The notes under the pieces: generated by a model | What the model saw: the letters and a program-made list of their open reading frames with translations, nothing else | Database searches by the model: none | What the model was told of the DNA's origin: nothing | Made by a program: the position numbers and the translations under genes | In this document: in pieces, positions 1-8,638 of the stretch | Layout of the letters: each line of letters begins with the position of its first letter | How positions within the stretch are numbered: the stretch's first letter is position 1 | DNA from: Saccharopolyspora sp. SCSIO 74807 | Lineage (GTDB): Bacteria; Actinomycetota; Actinomycetes; Mycobacteriales; Pseudonocardiaceae | DNA length: 64,000 bases | Direction: 5' to 3' | Assembly: GCF_037023755.1 (NCBI RefSeq) | Contig: NZ_CP146100.1 | Coordinates: 5,115,501-5,179,500, forward strand

Positions 1-145
1 GCGCGTTCTCGTGTTCGGACTCCGGCGGAGCCTCGTCGAGCAGGATCACGACGCCGTCGTCGTCGCGCTGGTCGAACACCTCGGGCGCGGCGAGCACGCA
101 CTGCCCGGCGGCACAGCACTTCTCTTCATCCACGGTGATCTTCAT
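1..145 (-). CDS. 3Fe-4S ferredoxin, C-terminus beyond window edge
   Basis: Small ferredoxin expected to pass electrons to the adjacent cytochrome P450. The visible 48 residues begin MKITVDEEKC and carry the first cluster ligands (Cys10, Cys16); the last Cys-Pro lies outside the window. A GGAGGACC-type ribosome site stands just upstream of the ATG. It is nearly the same as the ferredoxin at 6573-6767 in this window, sharing the stretch DGVVILLDEAPPESEH, so the two are recent duplicates. It follows the P450 gene at 294-1508 on the same strand and probably belongs to that operon. P450-linked ferredoxins of this size usually bind a 3Fe-4S cluster because the second ligand position is not Cys. Confidence 0.9.
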   Translation of the reverse strand, partial: MKITVDEEKCCAAGQCVLAAPEVFDQRDDDGVVILLDEAPPESEHENA

Positions 146-293
146 GATGGGTCCTCCTGCTGTGGGATGCGCCGCGCGACGAAGCGGTCCGCTGCGGCGA
201 TGAGTCAGTGTTCGGTGGATGGCGGCGGGTGTTTTCTGCGGCCCGCCCCGGGAAACGCGGGCTGCTGATGACCACCCGTCCGCGCGGTGCGGT

Positions 294-1508
294 TTACCAG
301 GTGACCGGCAGAGCCCGGACGCCGTAGTTCGTGCCGTGGGTGTCCATCGGGACATCCGAGGGATCCACGGCCAGCCGCAGGTTCGGGAAACGCTCGATCA
401 GCCGGGGCAGCACGGTCTTGAGCTCGGCCCGAGCGATGTTCTGTCCGAGGCACTGGTGCACCCCGTACCCGAAGGCCAAGTGGCGGCTCATCTTGCGGTC
501 GAAATCGGCCATGTCCGGGTTGTCGAACGCCCGCGGGTCCCGGTTGGCCGCCGGCATCGCCACCACGACCAGATCACCCTCGCGGATCTGCGCGCCGCCG
601 AGCTCCAGGTCTTCCGTGGCCACCCGACCGAGTCCGAATTGGACGATCGTGAGGTAGCGCAGCAGTTCCTCCACCGCGGTGCCGATCTTGGCGGGCTCAT
701 CGCGCAGCTGTTGCCACTTCTCCGGCTGGCTGAGCAGCGTCATGATCGACAGGCCCATCATGGCCGCTGTGGTGTCGTGCCCGGCGAACAGCAGCAGCGC
801 ACCGACCCCGGTCAGATCCTCGTTGGTCAGGATCGTGCCGCCCTCGTCGGCGATGCGGACCAGCTCGGCCAGCAGACCGGGCGAGTCCGGATTCGCACGC
901 TTCTCCTCGACCAACTTCCCGATGTACTGCAGCAACCACTGCGCACCGGCGTCCCGTTGCTCACGCGGGTTGCTCATGTCCATCATCTGCTCGGTCGCGC
1001 CGTGGAACCCGTCCCGGTCCTCGTACGGCACACCCAGCAGCTCGCAGATCACCAGACACGGGATCGGCAGGCACAGCGCCTGCACCAGATCGACCGGCTC
1101 GTCGGTTGCGGCGATGGCATCCAGGTGCTCGTCCACGATCTTGTCGATGTACGGCTGCAGACGGTTCTGCACGGACTTCGGGGTGAACTTGCCCGCCAGC
1201 AGCTTGCGGTAAGCGCCGTGGTCGGGCTCGTCCATCATCACGAACATCGGAGGCAGCCCACCGCCGCCCTGCTGCTCGGCACCTTCAGGCTCCTCGCCCG
1301 GAGGGTTGTCGTGGCGCGGCCGACGGGCACTCATACGCGGGTCGGAGAAGACCGCGCTGCCTTCCTCGAACCGCGTCACCAACCAGCCCTCGGTGCCGTT
1401 CGGGAACGTCACCCAATGGACCGGCTGCTCCTCCTGCAGGGTCTGGTACTCGGGCGGCGGATCCAGCGGAGCGTCGCCGTCGCGCGTGGTGGGCATCGAC
1501 TGAGTCAT
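294..1508 (-). CDS. cytochrome P450 (first copy)
   Basis: Soluble bacterial class I P450 monooxygenase of 404 residues, a normal full length. Visible landmarks: the I-helix oxygen-activation motif AGHDTT at about 242-247, the K-helix ExxR (EELLR) near 281-285, and the heme loop FGYGVHQCLG with the thiolate Cys at about 353. The start MTQSMPTTRD is chosen because the frame upstream overlaps other genes; the open frame continues much further but the N-terminal extension is not P450-like. It lies between a CMD-family gene upstream and a ferredoxin downstream, all on one strand. Substrate is unknown; the neighbouring reductases suggest catabolism or tailoring of an alicyclic, terpenoid or steroid-like compound. 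Confidence 0.95.
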   Translation of the reverse strand: MTQSMPTTRDGDAPLDPPPEYQTLQEEQPVHWVTFPNGTEGWLVTRFEEGSAVFSDPRMSARRPRHDNPPGEEPEGAEQQGGGGLPPMFVMMDEPDHGAYRKLLAGKFTPKSVQNRLQPYIDKIVDEHLDAIAATDEPVDLVQALCLPIPCLVICELLGVPYEDRDGFHGATEQMMDMSNPREQRDAGAQWLLQYIGKLVEEKRANPDSPGLLAELVRIADEGGTILTNEDLTGVGALLLFAGHDTTAAMMGLSIMTLLSQPEKWQQLRDEPAKIGTAVEELLRYLTIVQFGLGRVATEDLELGGAQIREGDLVVVAMPAANRDPRAFDNPDMADFDRKMSRHLAFGYGVHQCLGQNIARAELKTVLPRLIERFPNLRLAVDPSDVPMDTHGTNYGVRALPVTW

Positions 1509-1540
1509 GTTCGTCCTTCCTCTTCCCGTGGGGATTGCGG

Positions 1541-1927
1541 TCAGTCCTGGTTCGGTTCCGCGGCCGTGGTGGTCTCCGCGACCGCTCGGGCGATTCCCTC
1601 CTGAACCGAGGTGGCGTTGCCCCACCCGACGTAGAACGCCAGCTGCAGCACTGATTCGTGCAGTTCGTCCGGCGTGCAGTCGCCACTGGCGAGGGCGCCG
1701 CGGGCCTGCACCTGCACCAGGTCCGCCCGTCCGAACGCGGCGGTCGCGCCGAGCACGAGCAGCCTCCGGTCCCTTGTAGACAGATCGGGCCGGTTCCAGA
1801 CCTCGCCGAAGAGATGCTCGACCGTCTCCTTCAGAAACGGCCCGCTCTGCCCGTCGAGCGCGGCGCTGAAGCCGGGCCCGTACACCTCGTCCATCACCGC
1901 GCGCCCGCGCTGGTACCGGTCGTTCAT
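1541..1927 (-). CDS. carboxymuconolactone decarboxylase-like protein (first copy)
   Basis: A 128-residue all-helical protein of the CMD/AhpD superfamily. The signature region runs from about residue 50 (LSTRDRRLLVLGATAAFG) through CTPDELHESVLQLAFYVGW, with a single Cys and the following His at the family's active-site position; the AhpD CxxC pair is absent, so peroxidase activity is unlikely. The start ATG overlaps the stop of the upstream reductase gene in an ATGA, so the two are translationally coupled. Its role beside a P450 is unknown; in such clusters CMD proteins may decarboxylate, isomerise or act as small accessory proteins. A second copy lies at 4753-5151. Confidence 0.85.
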   Translation of the reverse strand: MNDRYQRGRAVMDEVYGPGFSAALDGQSGPFLKETVEHLFGEVWNRPDLSTRDRRLLVLGATAAFGRADLVQVQARGALASGDCTPDELHESVLQLAFYVGWGNATSVQEGIARAVAETTTAAEPNQD

Positions 1928-2847
1928 TTCTCCTCCGCTCCGAGGGTCGCCTTCGCCTGGGAACGGGTGACGTCGACCAGCGGCAGGTCGAGCTCCAGCG
2001 CGCTCCCGAGCCGCTGCGCGGCGTCAAGATCCTTGTCCATCAACGGGAAGATCCCGCGCACGACCTCGGCGGCCGCTGCCTGTGCAGCAGGCCCGTCCAG
2101 TTCCGTGTCCGTCTTCGACACGCTGCTGAGCAGCGCCTTAGCGCCGGCCTCGTCCAGTCGCTGCATCCTCAGCAGCTGCAGCAGCGTGCTGCCGTTCGGG
2201 TCGGCCGTGATGATGACCTGCATGAGCGTCTCCGCTGGCACGCCGGCGGCGTCCGCCAGCCCTGCCGCCTCAGCGACCGCGCGCCAGCAGCCGTAGGTCA
2301 CGATGTTGCGCGCGAGCTTGGTCGCCATCCCCGCCCCGAGCGGACCGCAGTGCACGACCTCCTTGGCGAAGTCGGCCAGCACCGGCCGCGTCTTCTCGAC
2401 CGTCTCCGCATCGCCGCCGACCATGGTGACCAGGCCGTTCTCGGCGGCCTTGTCACCCGGAGTGACACCGGAGTCGAGGAAGGCGACACCGGACGCGGCG
2501 CACACCTCGGCGAGTTCCCGCACGATCGACAGTTCGACGGTGCTCAGCAGCACGACCGTCGATCCGGGCTGGGCACCGGCCAGCAACCCGGACTCGCCGG
2601 TGATTACCTCCCGCGCCTGCTCAGCGGAGACAACGGCGATGAGCACCACGTCGCTGCGCGCGGCCACCTCCGCCGGGGAGCCCAGCAGTTCCGGATCACC
2701 CGGCAGCTCGGCGGCCTCCGGGCGAACGTCGTAGACCACCGGCACCCGGCCCCGACGGGCCAGGCTGATGGCGATTCCCCCGCCGATCATGCCGAGCCCG
2801 ACGACGCCGGCGCGCAACGACCGGCCCTCTGCTGCTCCTGCGTCCAT
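1924..2847 (-). CDS. NAD(P)-dependent reductase, 3-hydroxyisobutyrate dehydrogenase family
   Basis: Beta-hydroxyacid dehydrogenase-type oxidoreductase of 307 residues. The N-terminal Rossmann motif GLGMIGGG (near residue 17) binds NAD(P), and GAGMATKLARN near residue 180 contains the family's catalytic Lys and following Asn. The C-terminal half is the helical domain of the family. The chosen ATG starts MDAGAAEG; longer in-frame starts exist, including a GTG six bases upstream, but add no recognisable domain. First gene of the operon running to the ferredoxin at the window edge, with a palindromic operator candidate about 165 bases upstream. It probably oxidises a hydroxy acid or alcohol, or reduces an imine; the substrate cannot be read from sequence. 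Confidence 0.88.
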   Translation of the reverse strand: MDAGAAEGRSLRAGVVGLGMIGGGIAISLARRGRVPVVYDVRPEAAELPGDPELLGSPAEVAARSDVVLIAVVSAEQAREVITGESGLLAGAQPGSTVVLLSTVELSIVRELAEVCAASGVAFLDSGVTPGDKAAENGLVTMVGGDAETVEKTRPVLADFAKEVVHCGPLGAGMATKLARNIVTYGCWRAVAEAAGLADAAGVPAETLMQVIITADPNGSTLLQLLRMQRLDEAGAKALLSSVSKTDTELDGPAAQAAAAEVVRGIFPLMDKDLDAAQRLGSALELDLPLVDVTRSQAKATLGAEEK

Positions 2848-3151
2848 GTCCACTCCGTTCCCCGTACGCGGTCGGCTGGCGGAATCGCAGCCACCGCGCA
2901 CGCCGGGCGCTGTCGCGAGTCCCTAGCCCTCCGCGCGATCGACAAGCCCGCCCGCAGCACCGCTCCGGGGAATCGCGTCGCCTGCCGCCCGACACGAAGA
3001 GTTACCTAACTAAGTTCACTTACAAGTATAGAGGCACCAACAGAACTGGAGGCCAGTAGCGACGGTGACTCCCGTCACACTCGAGTGGAAATCGCGCACC
3101 GCGGCACGATGCGGACAGCATCGCGCCCGAACCGCCCGGAAGGCGCCTGGT
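2848..3151. other. intergenic control region of the first P450 operon
   Basis: No gene is visible in these 304 bases. The strand leading into the reductase contains an AT-rich stretch around 2995-3035 within otherwise very GC-rich DNA, including the palindrome at 3011-3022. This is the only obvious place for the promoter of the reductase-CMD-P450-ferredoxin operon. Confidence 0.6.
3011..3022. promoter_or_regulatory. TetR-type operator candidate
   Basis: Perfect palindrome TAAGT-TC-ACTTA in an AT-rich patch, upstream of the reductase operon and downstream of a TetR gene. On the minus strand it reads AAGTGAACTTA, closely matching AAGTGTAAACTTA at 6822-6839 in front of the second operon. Shared presence before two paralogous operons supports a common operator. 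Confidence 0.55.
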
Positions 3152-3838
3152 TCAGTCCTCGTCGTCGGTGATGGTCCGCGCGAGCACCTGCTCGATCGCG
3201 GTGTCCGGCGGCTGCGCCCCGTGCTGCGGCTCAGCGCTCACCAGAACGTCCACCAGGCCCCCGGCGAGCCCCGCGACCAGGTCTCGATCGGGCTCCAGCG
3301 ACAGGCTGTGCTGCAACGAGAGCATCCCGTGCAGTCCGGTCCAGAGCGTGTGCGCGGCTTGTCGAGGTGGGAGGCCGACGGCGTACCCCGCTGCCAAGCA
3401 CCGCTGAATCCCGCTCCGGAAGCTGCGGGCCACCAGTCGCGACGGGTGCCGGCCGAGCCGCTCCGGATCGACCGCTGGCTGGCGGATCTCGTACATCAAC
3501 CGGTAGTGACCCGGGTTCCGCATCGCGAACCGACAGTAGGCGTGCACCTGCGCGAGCAGCCTCGCGCGAACGTCCTCCCCGGCCACCGCTTCATCGGCCA
3601 GTCGCATGCGGTCGGCCAGCTGCTCGTACTTGTCCGTCAACGCCGCCCACACCAGCTCCGCCTTGTCGCTGAAGTGCAGGTAGATGCTCGGAGCGGCCAC
3701 GCCCACCTCTTTGGCGACCGCCCGCATGGTCAGCTTCTCGTCGCTGCCCCACTCGGCGAGCAACCGGTTCACGGCCTCGAGCACTTCCACTCGAAGCTGT
3801 TCGCCCTGCCCACGGGGACTACGCGGCCGATCGCTCAT
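3152..3838 (-). CDS. TetR-family transcriptional regulator (first copy)
   Basis: Repressor of 228 residues. The N-terminal helix-turn-helix is clear: LTMRAVAKEVGVAAPSIYLHF at about residues 35-55, the usual TetR recognition region. The C-terminal ligand domain (CRFAMRNPGHYRLMYE) resembles the TetR_C-type 13/33 group. Start MSDRPRSPRG is used; a longer frame to 3907 has an unconvincing N-terminus. It shares the PRGQGExLRxEVL segment with the TetR at 6887-7546, so the two regulators are paralogues, like the operons they flank. It likely responds to the P450 substrate and binds the palindromes at 3011 or 6822. Confidence 0.9.
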   Translation of the reverse strand: MSDRPRSPRGQGEQLRVEVLEAVNRLLAEWGSDEKLTMRAVAKEVGVAAPSIYLHFSDKAELVWAALTDKYEQLADRMRLADEAVAGEDVRARLLAQVHAYCRFAMRNPGHYRLMYEIRQPAVDPERLGRHPSRLVARSFRSGIQRCLAAGYAVGLPPRQAAHTLWTGLHGMLSLQHSLSLEPDRDLVAGLAGGLVDVLVSAEPQHGAQPPDTAIEQVLARTITDDED

Positions 3839-3926
3839 GGAGCCATGTTCACAGACGCTCTCATCGTGCGGGCATGACACGCCCCGGCCCGGGGACGGTG
3901 GGGCCACCCCCGGCCGGGTGTCGCCG

Positions 3927-4745
3927 TCAGTAGCCGGGTGGGACGGTCGAAGCGGTGAGCAGGGCGCTGCCGCCGTCGACGGGCAGGACCGTTCCGGTGA
4001 TGAACGCGGCGTCGTCGGAGACGAAAAACAGCGCTGCCTTGGCGATGTCCCAGCCGGTCGCCGGGTACTTCAGCGGGACCATCGCCGCCCGCCCCTCGGC
4101 CACCTCGTCCCGCGGTTTGCCACTGGCTTGCGCCACCGAATCCACGCCCATCGGCGTGTCGACCATGCCCGGCGCGATCGCGTTGACCCGCACGCCGTGC
4201 GGTGCGTAGTCCAAGGCCAGCGATCGGGTCATCGAGTTCACCGCCGACTTCGACGTCGTGTAGACGATCGCGCTCGGCCCGGCCGCGAAACTCGCCAGCG
4301 AAGTGATGTTCACGACCGAACCGGAACCTTGCTCGCGCATGTGCGGCAGCACGTACCGGCAGCTCGACCACATGCCGGTGAGGTTCACGTCGAACCCGCG
4401 CTTCCAGTCCTGTTCGGACAGATCCTCGGTGCTGCCGGGCAGGACGATGCCAACGTTGTTGTGCAACACGTCGATGCGGCCCCAGCTGGTGATCGCGGCT
4501 TCGGCGATGCCGCGGCAGTCCTCGTCGCGGGTGATGTCGGCCTGGTGCGCCTCGGCCTTGAACCCTTCGTCTCGAACCAGCGCCGCGGTCTCGTCCGCCG
4601 ACCCGAGTTCGCGGTCCACCACAAGCACCGCAGCCCCTTCACGGGCGTAGGTCAACGCAGCCGCCCGCCCGTTTCCCACGGTCTGTCCCGCGGTCTGCCC
4701 GCCGCCGACCACCACGGCGACGCGGCCATCAAGTTTCCCGGTCAT
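3927..4745 (-). CDS. short-chain dehydrogenase/reductase
   Basis: Classical SDR of 272 residues. The nucleotide-binding glycine motif is a lengthened variant (GGGQTAGQTVGNG, residues about 14-26), followed by the structural NNVG motif, the catalytic Ser in NITSLAS and YTTSK (YxxxK) around residue 158. VNAIAPGMVDTPM is the usual post-active-site segment. It starts seven bases after the stop of the upstream CMD gene, so it belongs to the second P450 operon. It likely oxidises the alcohol formed by the P450 or reduces a ketone; the acid residue following the second beta strand (VVDRE) favours NAD(H). Confidence 0.92.
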   Translation of the reverse strand: MTGKLDGRVAVVVGGGQTAGQTVGNGRAAALTYAREGAAVLVVDRELGSADETAALVRDEGFKAEAHQADITRDEDCRGIAEAAITSWGRIDVLHNNVGIVLPGSTEDLSEQDWKRGFDVNLTGMWSSCRYVLPHMREQGSGSVVNITSLASFAAGPSAIVYTTSKSAVNSMTRSLALDYAPHGVRVNAIAPGMVDTPMGVDSVAQASGKPRDEVAEGRAAMVPLKYPATGWDIAKAALFFVSDDAAFITGTVLPVDGGSALLTASTVPPGY

Positions 4746-4752
4746 CGCAGCC

Positions 4753-5151
4753 TCACGCCTCCGTCTCGGTGGATCCGGTCTGACCGGTGGTCTCGCGGAT
4801 GATCGTCGACACGCTCGCCCCACGGGGCACGCCCGCGTAGTGCGCGATCTGCAGCGCCGTCTCCCGCATCTGGTCCGGGCTCAGGTCCCCGGAGTCCAGC
4901 GCTCCCCTGATGTGCCAGGGAAGTTCGCGCTCCGCACCAAGAGCCCCCAGAATCCCGAGGGTGATCAGCCTGCGGTCCCGATCGCTGAGCGCATCGTTGG
5001 ACCACAGCTCGCCAAAAACGACCTTCACCGCGTGCTCCTCGACCGAACGCGGTTCGATCGGAGGCGTCGGGGTGTTCTCGTCGACGCAGGTGACTTCGAG
5101 CATGCGTCGCAGTCCGCGCTCTCTGCGGTCATCGAGCGAATCGTTGGTCAT
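4753..5151 (-). CDS. carboxymuconolactone decarboxylase-like protein (second copy)
   Basis: CMD/AhpD-superfamily protein of 132 residues with the core LSDRDRRLITLGILGALGAE and LSPDQMRETALQIAHYAG. The active-site Cys seen in the first copy is missing here (SGDLSPDQMRE against SGDCTPDELHE), so the two probably differ in activity or one is structural. Start MTNDSLDD follows the preceding P450 stop by 11 bases. It sits between P450 and SDR, mirroring the arrangement of the first operon. Confidence 0.85.
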   Translation of the reverse strand: MTNDSLDDRRERGLRRMLEVTCVDENTPTPPIEPRSVEEHAVKVVFGELWSNDALSDRDRRLITLGILGALGAERELPWHIRGALDSGDLSPDQMRETALQIAHYAGVPRGASVSTIIRETTGQTGSTETEA

Positions 5152-5162
5152 GACGGCTCCTT

Positions 5163-6362
5163 TCACCAGGTGACGGGCAGTTCGTGCAAGCCGTAGGTGA
5201 GGTGGGTGTCGAGGAACCGCAGATCGGACTCCGGCACGGCCAGTCGCAGGTCGGGGATGCGGGCGAACAGCTTCGGCCAGGCGACCTGCATCTCCACCCG
5301 CGCCAGGTTCTGCCCGAGGCACTGGTGCACCCCGTGCCCGAAGGCCACGTGCCGCCGCTCGGACCGGGCGACGTCCAGGTTCTCCGGGTCCTCGAATACC
5401 TCGGGGTCGCGGTTGGCCGCGCCCAGCGAGCAGACCACGCCTTCACCGGCCTTGATCAGCTGGCCGCCGATCTCGGCATCTTCCAGCGCGACGCGGCGCG
5501 GCTCGGTCTGCGTGATCGTCCAGTACCGCAGCATCTCCTCGGTGCAGGTGCTGGCCAGCTTGTCCGGATCCGCGAGCAATTTGGCGCGCTGCTCGGGTTC
5601 CCGGATCAGCGCCAGCGCACCGAGTCCGAGCATGTTCGAGGTCGTCTCGTGCCCGGCGCCGATCACGAGCACGCCCAACCGGACGGCCTCGTCGAAGGTG
5701 ATGTCCCCGTTTGGCACGTGCACGTTGACCAGCCGGCTCAGCAACCGCTCGTCGGAGTCACCCCGCTTCTGCTCCGCGTAGCGCGTCAGCAGGTCGACCA
5801 CCTTCTGATGGGCGGCGATCTTGTCGTCGTACGGGGCCTCGATGTCGGTGACGAGCTTCATCGACTCGTGCAGCACGCTCGTCTCGGACTGGTCGACCCC
5901 CAGCACCTCGCAGATCACCGCCGTCGGCACCGCCAACGCGAAGTGCTCGATCAGGTCCAGCGGCCGGGGCTGTCCAAGCATGTCGTCGATCGCGGCTTCG
6001 ACCAGCTCCGCGATGCGGGGCCGCCAGGACTGGGCCCGCTTCGCGGTGAAGTCCGGGTTGAGGATGCGGCGGGTGGGCAGGTGTTCGTCGCCCTCCTTGC
6101 GGAAGAACAGGCCACCTTCCACGTCCGGTTGCGACGGGCTGCTGTTGGGGAAGCCGGCCAACGTGACATCCCCGCTGAACCGCGGATCCAGCAGCATCTG
6201 CTGGACCTGGTCATGCCGCGTGAGCAGCCACGGCGAATCGCCGCGCCAGATCGTCACCCGGCGGGGCCTGCCGTCCTCCCGGGCCTCGGCGTAGAGGTCC
6301 GGCGGAGCGAACGGACAGCTGCGGGAAGCGGGAAAAGCAGGGTGCTCTGTGGTGCTGGTCAT
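5163..6362 (-). CDS. cytochrome P450 (second copy)
   Basis: Class I P450 of 399 residues. I-helix motif AGHETT at about 236-241 (acidic residue Glu rather than the Asp of the first copy), K-helix EEMLR near 275, and the heme loop FGHGVHQCLG with thiolate Cys at about 348. The ATG at 6362 is chosen because AGGAG stands seven bases before it; an ATG 24 bases further upstream lacks a ribosome site. It shares organisation but only moderate sequence similarity with the first P450, so substrate positions may have diverged after duplication. Its electron donor is probably the ferredoxin encoded immediately upstream. Confidence 0.95.
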   Translation of the reverse strand: MTSTTEHPAFPASRSCPFAPPDLYAEAREDGRPRRVTIWRGDSPWLLTRHDQVQQMLLDPRFSGDVTLAGFPNSSPSQPDVEGGLFFRKEGDEHLPTRRILNPDFTAKRAQSWRPRIAELVEAAIDDMLGQPRPLDLIEHFALAVPTAVICEVLGVDQSETSVLHESMKLVTDIEAPYDDKIAAHQKVVDLLTRYAEQKRGDSDERLLSRLVNVHVPNGDITFDEAVRLGVLVIGAGHETTSNMLGLGALALIREPEQRAKLLADPDKLASTCTEEMLRYWTITQTEPRRVALEDAEIGGQLIKAGEGVVCSLGAANRDPEVFEDPENLDVARSERRHVAFGHGVHQCLGQNLARVEMQVAWPKLFARIPDLRLAVPESDLRFLDTHLTYGLHELPVTW

Positions 6363-6572
6363 CCCAGAACTCCTAGATGTGTCCACATTGGTGTGAAGAA
6401 AAGGCGGGCAACGGCAACGAGATCGACGACCTTCCGACCGTCAGCTCGGGTCGATCGCCCTCACGCACAGGTCCGCGAAACGCTGCGGGAGCGATCACCT
6501 CGCGCCGGTGCGTTGAGCCCCAACCCGCGCGCCGTGCGGAGACGGGCCGCGCCCGCTCGCAGCGCGTCAGGG

Positions 6573-6767
6573 TCATTCGTGCACTGCGATCGCGGCAGCC
6601 GGGCACAGCTGCGCGGCGGTGCGAGCGTTGTCGTGCTCGGACTCCGGCGGAGCCTCGTCGAGCAGGATCACGACGCCGTCCTCATCGCGCTGGTCGAAGA
6701 TCTCGGGGGCGCTCAGCACGCACTGGCCGGCACCGACGCACTTCGCCTCGTCGATAGTGATCTTCAA
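6573..6767 (-). CDS. 3Fe-4S ferredoxin
   Basis: A 64-residue ferredoxin starting MKITIDEAKC. Cluster ligands are Cys10, Cys16 and Cys55 (AQLCPAAAI); the position that would be the second Cys of a 4Fe-4S motif is not Cys, typical of the P450-linked 3Fe-4S group. It lies 210 bases upstream of the second P450 on the same strand and is probably the first gene of that operon. Close to identical with the partial ferredoxin at 1-145. Confidence 0.93.
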   Translation of the reverse strand: MKITIDEAKCVGAGQCVLSAPEIFDQRDEDGVVILLDEAPPESEHDNARTAAQLCPAAAIAVHE

Positions 6768-6821
6768 GATCCGTCCTTCACTGGTGGTGGGTGGCCGAAC
6801 AACGCCGGCAGTCAGTCAACG

Positions 6822-6839
6822 CAAGTAAGTTTACACTTG
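6822..6839. promoter_or_regulatory. TetR-type operator candidate of the second operon
   Basis: Inverted repeat CAAGT...ACTTG with an eight-base centre, in an AT-rich island between the second TetR gene and the ferredoxin. The minus-strand core AAGTGTAAACTTA matches the operator candidate at 3011-3022. Confidence 0.55.
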
Positions 6840-6886
6840 TTAAATGACTGCACGCCACCCGTCCGGACCGTCACAAAGGCACTGAG

Positions 6887-7546
6887 TCACATAGCCGACA
6901 AGCGCGGCAAACCGGTCTTCACCAGCGAGTCCACCAGCTTCTCCACATACACGAACACATCACCCAGCGGCCACACGGCCTCGACAGCAGAGGACAACGT
7001 CAACCGCCCGTGCACCGACGACCACACGAACATCGCAGCCTGCTCCGGGGACTGGCTCAGCTCGATGCCCTGCTCCCGCAGCCGCACCACCGCCGCACGC
7101 CACCGCTCGGCCAGCTGCTCCGCCGAGCTCGGCACAGTGCGCATTTCGTCAAAGCCCGCCATCCCTGCCTTGAACATGATCCGGAAGTATCCGAGGTTCT
7201 CCAGCGCGAACCGGCAGTATGCCTGCGCCACCGCGATCAACCGCTCACTCGGAGCACCGCCCGCCGCCGCCTCGTCAGCAGCGTCCATCGCAGCCACCAA
7301 CCGCGCGAACCCGTCCTGCTCGGCAGCGCGGCCCAACTCTTCCTTGTCCGCGAAGTGCCGGTAGAGCGCGGGCGCGGTCACACCCGCTTCGCGCGCCACC
7401 TCGCGCAACGACAGCGGCAACGGACGCATCCGCTCCTCGTCACCAACCAGACGAACCAACGCCGCCAGCACTTCATCGCGCAGCCGCTCGCCTTGCCCTC
7501 GCGGGTTGCGCTCGCGAGGCTCCCGCTCCGGGGCCCGATCTTCCAT
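6887..7546 (-). CDS. TetR-family transcriptional regulator (second copy)
   Basis: Repressor of 219 residues. The N-terminal recognition region LSLREVAREAGVTAPALYRHF (about residues 37-57) is a textbook TetR helix-turn-helix; the ligand domain contains CRFALENLGYFRIMF, matching the corresponding block of the first TetR. The start MEDRAPERE is used although no strong ribosome site is seen; a longer frame to 7624 is possible. It lies directly upstream of the operator candidate at 6822 and is transcribed toward it. The regulator most likely controls the ferredoxin-P450-CMD-SDR operon. Confidence 0.88.
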   Translation of the reverse strand: MEDRAPEREPRERNPRGQGERLRDEVLAALVRLVGDEERMRPLPLSLREVAREAGVTAPALYRHFADKEELGRAAEQDGFARLVAAMDAADEAAAGGAPSERLIAVAQAYCRFALENLGYFRIMFKAGMAGFDEMRTVPSSAEQLAERWRAAVVRLREQGIELSQSPEQAAMFVWSSVHGRLTLSSAVEAVWPLGDVFVYVEKLVDSLVKTGLPRLSAM

Positions 7547-7627
7547 AGAGGACGAATCGTCTGCGCACATGCACCCAGACTGCCACGTCGCCCCGACGAG
7601 GCACGTGCTACCGGCGCCCCACATCGA

Positions 7628-8554
7628 ATGTCCCCGCGAGGCCCCCGTTCACGCTCCCGCGATGCCCGACACCGCACCACGCAAGTTTGGTGGCCCAGGC
7701 TCGAACCACGCATCTCCGAAATCGTCGACCAACACCTCGATCTGCTCGACAGCACCGGGCCGGGCGCCGACTTGATCACGCACTTCGCGCTGCCCGTTCC
7801 CTCGCTGGTCATCTGCGAACTGCTGGGTGTTCCCTACGGTGACCGCGCCGAGTTCCAAGAACGCACGTCGAAGCAGACGGACACCTCGCTGCCGCGGGAA
7901 GAACGTGCGGCACTGGCCCAGGAGGGGCGGGCGTACATGGAGCGGCTGGTCGCCGCCGCGCAAGCCGAGCCGGGCGAGGACATGCTCGGGATGCACGTAC
8001 GCGAGCACGACGAAACCCTCGACGCCGACGCGCTGACCAACATCGCCAGTCTGCTGCTGACCGCGGGCCACGAGACGACCGCGAACATGCTCGCCGTCGG
8101 CACCCTGGCACTGCTCACCCACCCCGACCAACTCGAATGGTTCCGGCAGCACCCGGAACACACCGATCAAGCGGTGGAAGAACTGCTGCGCTTCCTCAGC
8201 GTCGCGCATTCCGGCATCCCGCGGATCACCACGCGCGACGTGGAGATCGGCGGGACAACCATCCCGAAGGGCGACCAAGTCCTGTTCGCCCTCTCCCCCG
8301 CCAACCGCGACCCCCGGTTCATCGGCGAGCCCGACCGGCTCGACCTCACCCGCAAGCCGGGCGCCCACGTCGCGTTCGGCCACGGCGTGCACCACTGCCT
8401 CGGCGCACCACTGGCCAGGATGGAGATGCAGACCGCCTTCCCCGCACTGCTGCGCAGATTCCCGAACCTCGCCCTCGGAATCCCCGAGCACGACATCCGA
8501 TTCCCGCCACACCACGTCGTCTACGGACTCGAAACGCTTCCGATCGTGTGGTGA
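7628..8554 (+). pseudogene. cytochrome P450, 5'-truncated
   Basis: The open frame codes for the C-terminal three quarters of a P450: similarity starts at helix C (RLEPRISEIVDQHL) and continues through AGHETT, EELLRF and the heme loop FGHGVHHCLG to the usual C-terminus. About 95-100 N-terminal residues, including helices A and B, are missing; the ATG at 7628 yields 308 residues with a junk-like first 22. It is on the plus strand, opposite to the two intact P450s. Without the N-terminal part it should not fold, so it is called a remnant. A frame extending upstream to 7010 is only the antisense shadow of the TetR gene. Confidence 0.85.
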
Positions 8555-8638
8555 ACACCCCTGAAGCCAACAGCAGATCCACAGTCGACAGTCGCTCCAG
8601 ATACTCGTCACGGACAACGGTGTCCGGCACCACCACGG

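Noticed and set aside
294-2027. 577-codon version of the first P450
   Set aside because: The extra N-terminal 170 residues cover the CMD gene in another frame and are not P450-like.
5184-7364. Open frame of 726 codons on the plus strand across the second P450 operon
   Set aside because: It is antisense to a clear P450, ferredoxin and TetR gene; composition is Arg/His/Gln-rich and no domain is visible. High-GC codon bias keeps the opposite strand open.
7010-7627. Upstream extension of the truncated P450 frame
   Set aside because: This stretch is the antisense of the second TetR gene; it does not supply the missing P450 N-terminus.
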